Source: CAXTTV01 sp964247295 (GTDB lineage Bacteria; Chloroflexota; Ktedonobacteria; Ktedonobacterales; Ktedonobacteraceae). Taken from it: 9,052 bases of DNA. The position numbers were made by a program, and so were the translations under genes. Position 1 is the first letter of the stretch. Every line of letters starts with the position of its first letter. Of the stretch, positions 1 to 5,988 are shown piece after piece. The notes under the pieces are model-generated. The model was given only the letters and a program-made list of their open reading frames with translations, was not told the origin of the DNA and did not search any database. The stretch spans positions 1 to 9,052 of the forward strand of contig CAXTTV010000194.1 of assembly GCA_964247295.1 (NCBI GenBank). Reading direction: 5' to 3'.

Positions 1-809
1 CTGGTGCAGACATAAGCTGTCTCTACATGGTTCGATAGGATACCAGAGGCTAGAAGCTGGTTTCGATTGGTCTCCCAGAGGTTCAGAACCAGTCGGTGAT
101 CTTTCTCAAAAACGGCACTATCCCTGATGAGTCCTTGAAGGTCGATAGGGGTAGGATCTTCCGGAAACTGTTCATCCCCCTGAAAGATCCGCAGGACCTG
201 ATCCGAAACCTCGTAGCAGCAGGAACCGATCGAAGGGCCGATCCCGGCATAGATATCTTTAGCTTGAGAGCCAAAGCGCTCGGTCATGGCCTTTACCGTG
301 GCGATCCCAATCCCCCGAGCGGTCCCACGCCAGCCGGCGTGAGCCATGCCGATCACACGTCGAACGGGATCATAGAAAAGCAGGGGCACACAGTCGGCGA
401 AGGAAAGAGCCAGCGTAACATCTGTCTCATTGGTAACCATCGCATCAGCCTTATGACGGGGGCGCGTTGTCCAGATCAGTTTGTGTCCCTCGACTCGCAC
501 CGCGCTATCTTTCCACTCATGGTTCCATTCTTCCCAGGTTGTCGTACTGATCGTTGCGACCTCGGCTCCATGAACCTGCCAGAGGGTCGCGCAAGGCAAA
601 CCCTCAAGCCCGAGGCTTTGAAGCGTTAACAGACGATTGCGGACAACGGTTTCCAACTGATCTCCATTGCTATAGGAGGTATTGAGTCCCTTGTAGGGAG
701 TCTCGCTATAGCCTCCATGGCGCATAAAGAGCCCGTGGCGAAGCTCTGGGAATCGTACGTACTGCTGAAACTGTAGAAAATGGACGGTACCCGTCTGCTG
801 CTCGATCAC
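1..809 (-). CDS. pgeF: Peptidoglycan editing factor PgeF (YfiH/YlmD, laccase-domain, DUF152), 3' end cut by window edge
   Basis: Reading the minus strand from a GTG at 809 gives an open frame of 269 codons to the left edge, with no stop reached. The protein carries the family signature: LWQVHG (His80), SFADCVPLLF (Cys140) and GMAHAGWRGTARG (His157). These match the His-Cys-His metal/active site of YfiH/YlmD-type enzymes. GIGPSIGSCCYEV follows at 189-201, also family-typical. Family knowledge: these were first called polyphenol oxidases, and later work links PgeF to keeping L-Ser out of peptidoglycan stems; purine-nucleoside phosphorylase activity is also reported. The family is usually about 240-280 residues, so perhaps 15-30 C-terminal residues (the usual CT...FFSHR-type end) lie outside. 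The GTG start is chosen because AGAGGAG (817-823) sits 7 nt upstream and no in-frame ATG with a comparable site exists. It lies 83 nt downstream of the LCP gene and has its own promoter candidate at 846-854. The family call is firm; the exact substrate here is inferred. Confidence 0.95.
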   Translation of the reverse strand, partial: MIEQQTGTVHFLQFQQYVRFPELRHGLFMRHGGYSETPYKGLNTSYSNGDQLETVVRNRLLTLQSLGLEGLPCATLWQVHGAEVATISTTTWEEWNHEWKDSAVRVEGHKLIWTTRPRHKADAMVTNETDVTLALSFADCVPLLFYDPVRRVIGMAHAGWRGTARGIGIATVKAMTERFGSQAKDIYAGIGPSIGSCCYEVSDQVLRIFQGDEQFPEDPTPIDLQGLIRDSAVFEKDHRLVLNLWETNRNQLLASGILSNHVETAYVCT

Positions 810-816
810 AAATCAG

Positions 817-823
817 CTCCTCT
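817..823 (-). promoter_or_regulatory. Shine-Dalgarno that fixes the GTG start of pgeF
   Basis: AGAGGAG on the minus strand, separated by 7 nt from the GTG at 809-807. It is the strongest ribosome-binding match near the gene start and supports a non-ATG start. Confidence 0.75.
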
Positions 824-845
824 GTATGTTTAGGACTCTGGTTCT

Positions 846-854
846 ATTGTAGCA
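846..854 (-). promoter_or_regulatory. Extended -10 promoter candidate for pgeF
   Basis: Minus-strand TGCTACAAT: a TACAAT -10 (5 of 6 to TATAAT) preceded by TGn. No good TTGACA-like -35 is present 16-18 nt upstream, so the TG would have to compensate. The implied transcript start is about 30 nt ahead of the GTG. It would allow pgeF expression separately from the upstream LCP gene. Confidence 0.45.
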
Positions 855-892
855 CAGACGCGCGGCTGACTGGTGATAAGCGTCCAATACGG

Positions 893-2629
893 TTAGCCGG
901 AGCTACCAACCTGACAGCTCCGTTTATCTCCTAGTTTGAAAATCTTGTTGATAATCGGCTGAATATTTTCGCAATGTGGGATCACAACATCTTGATTCGC
1001 GCCGACTGAAGGATCATAAATGGATTGTAGCTCGCCATAGTTCTGCTTACCATCGCCGGGCCCTAAGGTCAGGTGGTCGATGGGTTGTTTCAACAGGGTC
1101 CGACCATAATTGGCAAAGCCGAGCATCTCTTGCTCACTGATGTCAGTATAGACAGAGCCATTGAGATCTGTGAAAAGCTGAGGCAGGTTTTGAACAATTG
1201 TTGTTGCATCCAGCTTCTTTTTTAGGGCCTCTAACACCTGCTGCTGCCGTTGTGTACGTCCGATATCGCCTACCAGATCCGCGTGACGCGAACGCACATA
1301 TTCCAGTGCCTGGAGCCCGGAAAGATGTTGTGGTCCAGGGGCCATATAGAGACGCTTGAGCGCGTAGGGATCGTTGCTATTGATCTGCTTTCCAGTATCA
1401 TCAGGATACACGTCATCAGTGATGGGATGCATAACATCTACATCAACGCCTCCAAGTGTATCGATCACTTTTGCATAGCCATCGAGTCCAACCCAGGCAT
1501 AGCGGTCGATAGGGATGCCATAATCTTGTTCTACAGTGTTGCGGGCCGCCTGCACACCGTCGTCAAACTTATTTTTACTAGAAGAGCCCAGTAGAAAAGC
1601 TTGATCTATTTTGTGCATACCTCCAATATCAGGCACACTGACCCAGGAGTCGCGAGGAATAGAAACCATGGAGACCTTATTCGTACTGGTATCTATATGG
1701 ATAATCATCATGACCTGTGTCAAGACCTGAGGGAACACGTACTTATTATCGTTATCGCTGCCCAGTAGAAGGATATTCCAGTTGCGCCCCGTTACGTTTG
1801 TGCCGGTATCCGTGACGGTGGTCGGCATGCTCTGACGCTGGTGCTTGGTCTGACTGCGCGGTATCACATGGATGATATTGTTGAGATGTTGTTGAAAATA
1901 ATAGTATGCATAGGCCACTCCCCCACTAGTAAGCACTACCAGAACCACCAGGGTGATGAGAAGGACCCTTAGCCAGAGAGGATGTTTCTTGCGTTTTTTG
2001 CTCTGGCCATCAGGATCAGAAGGGGGTGGGGCCTGCTGATCTCCAACGCTTTTTTGATCTATACCAGTTGATTGATCCGTCTGGGTGGAGGTCTCCACAA
2101 ATGGCGTGGGAATTCCCTGTTGAGTGAGCGTCTCCACTACTGAAGCAGGCACAGAAGCCTCTACGGATGGTACAGGCAGTTCCTGAGTGGGTGTTTCCAC
2201 ATCTTCAACAGATGAATGTACCTGTTGCTCAGTTTGATCCTCTGCGGATGGTACAGGTAGTTCCTGAGTGGGCTGTTCAGTCGCATCGGTTGCCTCTGTG
2301 ATTAGCGTTTCCTGCTCGGAAATATCAGGCTTAATAACCTTGTTGGTCTCCTGCCCAGAAATGTGGAAAGTAGTAACCTCACTAGTCTCCTGCTCGGAAA
2401 TATCAGGGACGGCGACTTTATTTGTTTCCTGCTTCGAGAGATCAACCAGGCGTTGGGTTTCATCCTCTGGCTCTTGCATCCCCGAAGGACCAAAAGAGGC
2501 ATTTGATTTATTAGAATCATTATCTGCAAAAGGTGTTACAGGGATAGGTTCGCTGGACGATAACTGTTGGTCACTCTGTTGAGCGGGCAATGGACTTCGG
2601 GCTATCTCATTACTCATCGTTGCCCCCAT
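893..2629 (-). CDS. LytR-CpsA-Psr (LCP) family membrane-anchored glycopolymer transferase with long repeat-bearing cytoplasmic tail
   Basis: A 578-residue protein. Residues 1-215 are polar, acidic, Q/E/T/P-rich and partly repetitive. KKRKK (211-215) precedes one hydrophobic segment at about 218-243, predicting an N-in type II anchor. The LCP domain spans about 284-480: NILLLGSDND (Asp292), SIPRDSWV (Arg326, Asp327), GMHKIDQAF, GLDGYAKVIDTLGGVDVDV, then HLSGLQALEYVRSRHADLVGDIGRTQRQQ with Arg446, Arg448, Asp455, Arg458 and Arg461. In characterised LCP enzymes such Asp/Arg residues bind the pyrophosphate-linked lipid and Mg2+. Family role: attaching undecaprenyl-pyrophosphate-linked glycopolymers (teichoic acid, capsule) to peptidoglycan outside the cell. 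Which polymer is used here is unknown. Coordinates keep the longest reading from ATG 2629. The second ATG, at 2617 (MSNEIARS), has GGGGG 5 nt upstream and is the better-supported start, while 2629 has no visible ribosome site. The unusual part is the roughly 210-residue tail; most LCP proteins have short ones. Confidence 0.93.
   Translation of the reverse strand: MGATMSNEIARSPLPAQQSDQQLSSSEPIPVTPFADNDSNKSNASFGPSGMQEPEDETQRLVDLSKQETNKVAVPDISEQETSEVTTFHISGQETNKVIKPDISEQETLITEATDATEQPTQELPVPSAEDQTEQQVHSSVEDVETPTQELPVPSVEASVPASVVETLTQQGIPTPFVETSTQTDQSTGIDQKSVGDQQAPPPSDPDGQSKKRKKHPLWLRVLLITLVVLVVLTSGGVAYAYYYFQQHLNNIIHVIPRSQTKHQRQSMPTTVTDTGTNVTGRNWNILLLGSDNDNKYVFPQVLTQVMMIIHIDTSTNKVSMVSIPRDSWVSVPDIGGMHKIDQAFLLGSSSKNKFDDGVQAARNTVEQDYGIPIDRYAWVGLDGYAKVIDTLGGVDVDVMHPITDDVYPDDTGKQINSNDPYALKRLYMAPGPQHLSGLQALEYVRSRHADLVGDIGRTQRQQQVLEALKKKLDATTIVQNLPQLFTDLNGSVYTDISEQEMLGFANYGRTLLKQPIDHLTLGPGDGKQNYGELQSIYDPSVGANQDVVIPHCENIQPIINKIFKLGDKRSCQVGSSG
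2165..2272 (-). repeat. Second duplicated motif (PTQELPVPS twice, 81 bp apart) in the LCP gene
   Basis: Residues 120-128 and 147-155 are both PTQELPVPS. The two copies are nearly identical at DNA level (plus strand GGATGGTACAGG, then C or T, then AGTTCCTGAGTGGG) with an 81-bp period. A degenerate third version (LTQQGIPTPFVE, about residues 168-179) follows. They sit just C-terminal of the 13-residue repeats in the same cytoplasmic tail. Confidence 0.8.
2285..2440 (-). repeat. Four tandem 39-bp (13-residue) repeats in the LCP gene
   Basis: Residues 64-115 of the LCP protein divide exactly into four 13-residue units with no spacers: LSKQETNKVAVPD, ISEQETSEVTTFH, ISGQETNKVIKPD and ISEQETLITEATD. 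The core is (I/L)S.QET. The DNA is also similar (the plus strand shows recurring TCCTGCTCGGAAATATCAGG-like units every 39 bp), which points to tandem duplication followed by divergence. The repeats lie in the predicted cytoplasmic tail. Confidence 0.88.
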
Positions 2630-2671
2630 TTATAATACGTGTAATAGGTAGAACATATAAGAATACAGGTA

Positions 2672-2691
2672 TAGATGCGCGGGTACATCTA
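2672..2691. repeat. Small inverted repeat in the 5' leader of the LCP gene
   Basis: TAGATG, 8 nt, CATCTA: a perfect 6-bp inverted repeat between the LCP promoter candidate (2724-2732) and its start codon. It could be an operator half-site pair or an mRNA leader hairpin. Arms this short can occur by chance. Confidence 0.35.
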
Positions 2692-2723
2692 AAAATAAAA
2701 TGGATAAATATATCTGTAGGCCT

Positions 2724-2732
2724 AGTATAACA
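2724..2732 (-). promoter_or_regulatory. Extended -10 promoter candidate for the LCP gene
   Basis: Minus-strand TGTTATACT: a TATACT -10 preceded by TGn. A partial -35 TTGTCT (2749-2754) lies 19 nt upstream. The implied leader is about 90 nt. A perfect TATAAT at 2744-2749 on the same strand is an alternative -10 but lacks a -35 at usual spacing. The region is AT-rich and divergent with the M24 gene promoter. Confidence 0.4.
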
Positions 2733-2839
2733 AAGAACCTACTATTATAGACAACCCAATGGGGGAAATAATCGCCCAAATAGGATACTTTTTACAATTT
2801 CTTGAGAATCTTAAGCGCACACGGTCTTTTTTATGGAAA

Positions 2840-2848
2840 TGATACAAT
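2840..2848 (+). promoter_or_regulatory. Extended -10 promoter candidate for the M24 peptidase gene
   Basis: TGATACAAT: a TACAAT -10 with the TGn extension. TTGAGA at 2802-2807 is too far upstream (35 nt) to be its -35, and nothing convincing occurs at 17 nt. The transcript would begin near 2855, giving a leader of about 45 nt before the ATG at 2900. Confidence 0.45.
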
Positions 2849-2899
2849 ACAAAAGACAGTCTCAATGGTTAAAAGCAGGTACATTCAGGGAGGATTTTT

Positions 2900-4081
2900 A
2901 TGCAATTGGAGAAGATTCAGGAGGCCCTGCGAGCAGAGAATATAGATGCGTGGTTGTTCTATGATTTTCGTGGCAGCAACCCCATTGCCCAACAAATTTT
3001 GGGGTTATCACGAGACGCAATGTATACTCGCCGCTGGTTCTATCTAGTTCCGGCCAAAGGCTCACCGGTCGCGCTGGTAAGCGCGGTTGAGATGCATGTT
3101 TTAAGCGAGTTATCGGGTCAGCAGCGAGTCTTTCGGACATGGCGTGAGATGCGAGATCAGTTGCAGGAGTTACTGGTGCCGGGTCAGAAGGTCGCGATGG
3201 AATATTCTCCAATGAATGTGATCCCCTATATTTCCCGTGTAGATGCCGGAACCATTGAGCTCGTCCGGTCCTGTGGCGTTGAGGTTGTTAGTTCCGCCAA
3301 CTGCTCTCAAAGTTTTGTTGCCAGTCTGACCTCAGAGCAGATTGAGAGCCATCGGCGCGCCGGTCGCCTGTTAATCGCCGCGAAAAATGCTTTGTTCGCC
3401 TCTTTACGCGAGGATCTCCATAATGAGACGCCTCTTGATGAATTTAGCGTTCAGGCGCGGTTTATTCGTTTGATCGAGGAGAGCGGTATCCCTGTGGAGG
3501 AGGCTCCTCTGGTCGCGGTCAATGGGAACGCCAGCAATCCACACTATCTGCCCACAGCAGTTGATTTCGCGCCGATCAAGCGTGGCGATCTGGTCCTGCT
3601 CGACTTCTGGGGAAAGCTGCCGGGCCATGACTCCATCTATGCTGACTACACCTGGATAGCTTTTATTGGTACCAGAGAAGAGATCCCAGAGCGCCAGAGC
3701 GAAGTATTTGAGATTGTTCGCAGTGCTCGTGATAGCGCGATTGCCTTTATTCGGGAAGAGCTGGCGGCTGGACGGCAAGTCGAGGGTCGTCATGTAGATG
3801 ATGTAGCGCGGGGGATGATTGAAAGGGCTGGTTATGGCGAGTATTTTGTTCATCGGACCGGGCATAATATTGGGACACACGAACATGGAAATGGCGCGAA
3901 CAACGATAACTATGAAACGCAGGATACACGGTATTTATTGCCGCAGACCTGTTGCTCGATAGAGCCTGGTATCTATCTTCCTGAATTTGGTGTGCGTAGC
4001 GAGGTAGATCTATTGATCTACGAGAACGATGTTGAGGTGACCGGGGTGCCGGCTCAGGAAGAGATCGAACCTTTGTTTTAG
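2900..4081 (+). CDS. M24 family metallopeptidase (Xaa-Pro aminopeptidase/dipeptidase type)
   Basis: A 393-residue protein with the two-domain layout of prolidases: a creatinase-type N-terminal domain (about 1-140, with YDFRGSNPIAQQILG near the start) and a pita-bread catalytic domain (about 150-390). The five expected ligands of the binuclear metal site are visible: Asp235 (LVLLDFWGK), Asp249 (YADYTW), His322 (HRTGHNIGTHEHG), Glu355 (SIEPGIY) and Glu368 (GVRSEVDLL). The family cleaves N-terminal or dipeptide bonds next to proline in the cytoplasm. There is no signal peptide. The first two Asp are 14 residues apart instead of the classical 11, with a WGKLPGHDSIYAD insertion; I have the impression that a WGK-containing M24 subgroup shares this. 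The start is secure: GGGAGG (2888-2893) lies 6 nt before the ATG. It is divergent from the LCP gene, and the next plus-strand gene follows after 96 nt without an obvious terminator. Whether it is an aminopeptidase or a dipeptidase cannot be decided. Confidence 0.93.
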   Translation: MQLEKIQEALRAENIDAWLFYDFRGSNPIAQQILGLSRDAMYTRRWFYLVPAKGSPVALVSAVEMHVLSELSGQQRVFRTWREMRDQLQELLVPGQKVAMEYSPMNVIPYISRVDAGTIELVRSCGVEVVSSANCSQSFVASLTSEQIESHRRAGRLLIAAKNALFASLREDLHNETPLDEFSVQARFIRLIEESGIPVEEAPLVAVNGNASNPHYLPTAVDFAPIKRGDLVLLDFWGKLPGHDSIYADYTWIAFIGTREEIPERQSEVFEIVRSARDSAIAFIREELAAGRQVEGRHVDDVARGMIERAGYGEYFVHRTGHNIGTHEHGNGANNDNYETQDTRYLLPQTCCSIEPGIYLPEFGVRSEVDLLIYENDVEVTGVPAQEEIEPLF

Positions 4082-4145
4082 ATATCTATGCAACTCCCTT
4101 TTCTCTGTCTCGTATAGATACTGTCAAAAGAAATATACAGTTGAG

Positions 4146-4161
4146 GGTGTTTTTGTACACC
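4146..4161 (+). promoter_or_regulatory. Small hairpin directly abutting a Shine-Dalgarno
   Basis: GGTGT, loop TTTTGT, ACACC: a 5-bp stem ending immediately before AGGAG (4162-4166), the ribosome site of the next gene (11-nt spacer to the ATG at 4178). It might tune translation. It has no long U run, so it is not a clear terminator for the preceding gene. Confidence 0.3.
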
Positions 4162-4177
4162 AGGAGCGATAGTCACA

Positions 4178-5740
4178 ATGGGAGATACACTAGGACAGGG
4201 ACCTGATCCGCGATGGCAGCCTGATCAGGAAGAGTTTGATAAACGGCTTGAGGAGATCAGACGAGCTTTGAGTCAGGGGGCCAATGAGGCTCAGACGCGT
4301 CTGAAGCAGGTAATGAACCGTGCGAGTGAGTATTGGCAGCAAGCGCAGAATGCTCCGACCACTCCTCCGACTCCACCTCCATCTGGTTCGACTGAGGAGC
4401 AGCGTTTGCGGCTCTTGATCAATCGTTGGGGTGAAGAGAACTGGCAGGTTGTGCGCGATCTGGGGACATATATGACGGTTCGCGCAGTCGAGCGCAGCGA
4501 GGTCTGGGAGATCTCTGTCCAGACGCGTTGGGAGACGCGCGTGCTGGATACGACTACCGAAGCCTATACTGGTCGGCAGAGTTCCTCGCTTCAGCCATTG
4601 TTACCTGTCTGGGATTATGAGCAGCCTGAGGTAACCAATCTGAAGTCTCCAACGACCAGAACTCCTCTGGAGGGTCTAAACGAGGTTCTTTCCTGTACGG
4701 CCTGCAACGGCAGTGGACGTTCACTTTGTATTAATTGTAATGGACGTGGGTGGACCGTGTGTCCGGAGTGCCAGGGCCGGACAAAGAAGCGCTGTACCAC
4801 TTGTAAAGGGCGTGGGTATGTGGCTGACTGGTACCAGTCGGAGAAAAAGCCGCTACTGAAACGGACCGCCGAGGGCTTCGCGACTGGGATGGGCGAGCGG
4901 GTCTCCGGCCTTTTCGAGGGTATTCGCCAGAGCGGGGTGCCAATTCCCAATCCCGTCGATACTGATCCCGCGAACAAGGGCAGAACCGTTCCTTGCCCAG
5001 ATTGTGTTCAAGGCGAGGTAGATTGTTCCTGCGGAACCGGTAAACGGGTCTGCGCGTCCTGCCAGGGAGCCAGGATGGAGCTTTGCCAGCATTGTAATGG
5101 TACGGGAAAAGTGGTGCGCCATCGAGAGCTGGTGCGCAGCTTTGATCTGAGGAGCCAGACCCAGATTCTGGGTGAGAGCGCAATCCCCGCGCAGAAGCTG
5201 TACGATGCGGACGGTGATCTGGTTTATAACGCGGAGATCACTGAGCCTTTGTATGCCGATGCAGTTCCAGATGCAGTTCCAGTCGATGTATGGAAAGCCG
5301 CAGTGCTGCTTGCTCAAAGTGAGGCTACCCAGCAGACCAGACCTGGAGCTCCGACTTCCGCCTCGCAGGTTGCGCAGGATAGCACGCGCGCGACCCTTCA
5401 GGTAATGGAACTGGTGCGTATTCCTTATATAAAGCTGGATTATAGCTTCTCCAACCAGGATTATACGGTCTACATCTACGATAGCGAGGGGAAAGAAAAG
5501 TTTTACTCTGACCGTTATCCCACGCGCTGGGACAAGGTTGAGCAATTCATTCGTTCTGTTTCTAGTGAGCTTATCGGGTCACCCTCGACCTCACCATCCT
5601 CGACCGACCCCATCAGTAATTCCGCAGGATATAGGGGCAATACCGATACCAGACCTAATCACAACAATCCTTACCGCGTGCGGATCGAAGTTCCACCCGA
5701 AGAGACCAGTGGAGCGGATGAGAACGATTCCACTCGATAA
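4178..5740 (+). CDS. DnaJ-type cysteine-rich (CxxCxGxG) protein without J domain, two zinc-finger blocks
   Basis: A 520-residue soluble protein with no signal peptide or membrane segment. Residues 1-60 are charged and helical-looking, followed by a Pro/Thr linker (60-70) and a mixed alpha/beta-looking region (72-170). Block 1 has four CxxC motifs at exact 11-residue steps (C173/C176, C184/C187, C195/C198, C206/C209), several continuing as NGSG, NGRG or KGRG. After a 63-residue linker, block 2 has C273/C276, C283/C285 (CxC, one residue short), C292/C295 and C303/C306 (CNGTG). This resembles the zinc-binding cysteine-rich domain of DnaJ/Hsp40 and of plant BSD2-like proteins. There is no HPD J domain and no DnaJ C-terminal substrate domain. 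The C-terminus (about 412-465) looks like a small beta/alpha fold, then a Ser/Pro/Asn-rich tail. A zinc-dependent folding or scaffold role is only inference. The ATG start has AGGAG at 4162-4166. It is probably co-transcribed with the M24 gene and ends at the terminator 5767-5797. Confidence 0.85.
   Translation: MGDTLGQGPDPRWQPDQEEFDKRLEEIRRALSQGANEAQTRLKQVMNRASEYWQQAQNAPTTPPTPPPSGSTEEQRLRLLINRWGEENWQVVRDLGTYMTVRAVERSEVWEISVQTRWETRVLDTTTEAYTGRQSSSLQPLLPVWDYEQPEVTNLKSPTTRTPLEGLNEVLSCTACNGSGRSLCINCNGRGWTVCPECQGRTKKRCTTCKGRGYVADWYQSEKKPLLKRTAEGFATGMGERVSGLFEGIRQSGVPIPNPVDTDPANKGRTVPCPDCVQGEVDCSCGTGKRVCASCQGARMELCQHCNGTGKVVRHRELVRSFDLRSQTQILGESAIPAQKLYDADGDLVYNAEITEPLYADAVPDAVPVDVWKAAVLLAQSEATQQTRPGAPTSASQVAQDSTRATLQVMELVRIPYIKLDYSFSNQDYTVYIYDSEGKEKFYSDRYPTRWDKVEQFIRSVSSELIGSPSTSPSSTDPISNSAGYRGNTDTRPNHNNPYRVRIEVPPEETSGADENDSTR
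5258..5281 (+). repeat. 12-bp in-frame tandem duplication in the cysteine-rich protein gene
   Basis: GATGCAGTTCCA occurs twice back to back, encoding DAVPDAVP (residues 361-368). It is a perfect copy and in frame, so probably a recent slippage event in a tolerant linker after the zinc-finger region. Confidence 0.85.
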
Positions 5741-5766
5741 AATCAGACCATCAAAGTTTAACTCTC

Positions 5767-5797
5767 AAGAGGTCCGCGAAATGCGGACCTCTTTTTT
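5767..5797 (+). terminator. Strong intrinsic terminator after the cysteine-rich protein gene
   Basis: An 11-bp perfect stem AAGAGGTCCGC / GCGGACCTCTT with loop GAAAT, running into T residues through 5797. It lies 27 nt after the stop codon and separates the M24/cysteine-rich pair from the marR unit. Confidence 0.95.
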
Positions 5798-5901
5798 GAT
5801 CTTTGTCCCTGCATCATTCATGCAGCATTTGAAACGCACCGAAATAGTGCCAGGCGGAATATTTAGGGTAAGATTCTATTCTGCTTATATGAGAACTATG
5901 T

Positions 5902-5928
5902 TATGCTTTTGTGAGAGCAAGATATACT
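5902..5928 (+). promoter_or_regulatory. Promoter candidates for the MarR gene
   Basis: TATACT at 5923-5928 is a good -10 with only a weak -35 (TTATGC, 5901-5906, spacer 16). An alternative is TATGCT at 5902-5907 preceded by TGT (TGn form). Neither is decisive. The 248-nt gap 5741-5988 otherwise holds the terminator and an uncharacterised stretch. Confidence 0.3.
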
Positions 5929-5940
5929 ATTCGCTATACC
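5921..5940. promoter_or_regulatory. Possible MarR operator: interrupted palindrome over the -10
   Basis: GATATACTATTCGCTATACC reads as G.TATA, 8 nt, TATA.C, a 20-bp interrupted dyad covering the TATACT -10. MarR-family dimers usually bind 16-20 bp dyads in their own promoter, so autoregulation is plausible. The half-sites are AT-rich and short, so chance is not excluded. Confidence 0.3.
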
Positions 5941-5988
5941 AAAGAAGGTAACCAAAGACAAGACACGGAAAGGCAGGAATTTTAGACC

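Noticed and set aside
96..629. A 177-codon plus-strand open frame at the left end
   Set aside because: The opposite strand encodes PgeF with its HAGWRGT signature over the same bases. The plus-strand translation has no recognisable motif.
1115..1141. DISEQE recurs in the LCP catalytic domain (residues 496-501) as in the tail repeats
   Set aside because: A single short match outside the repeat array, in a region where LCP proteins commonly have a similar acidic helix. Chance similarity is likely.
2268..2582. Plus-strand open frame rich in VSCSEISG-like repeats
   Set aside because: It is the antisense reading of the repeat-bearing LCP tail; the repetition is inherited from the real gene.
2744..2749. 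Perfect TATAAT on the minus strand as the main LCP promoter
   Set aside because: No -35-like hexamer at 16-18 nt (ATTATT only) and no TGn directly before it. Kept as a weaker alternative to 2724-2732.
4084..4119. ATCTAT...ATAGAT as a terminator after the M24 gene
   Set aside because: The stem is short and AT-only with a loop of over 20 nt and no T run. Not credible as a terminator.
5809..5825. CTGCAT-N5-ATGCAG inverted repeat after the terminator
   Set aside because: Only 6 bp, not followed by a U tract and not near a promoter. Likely chance.
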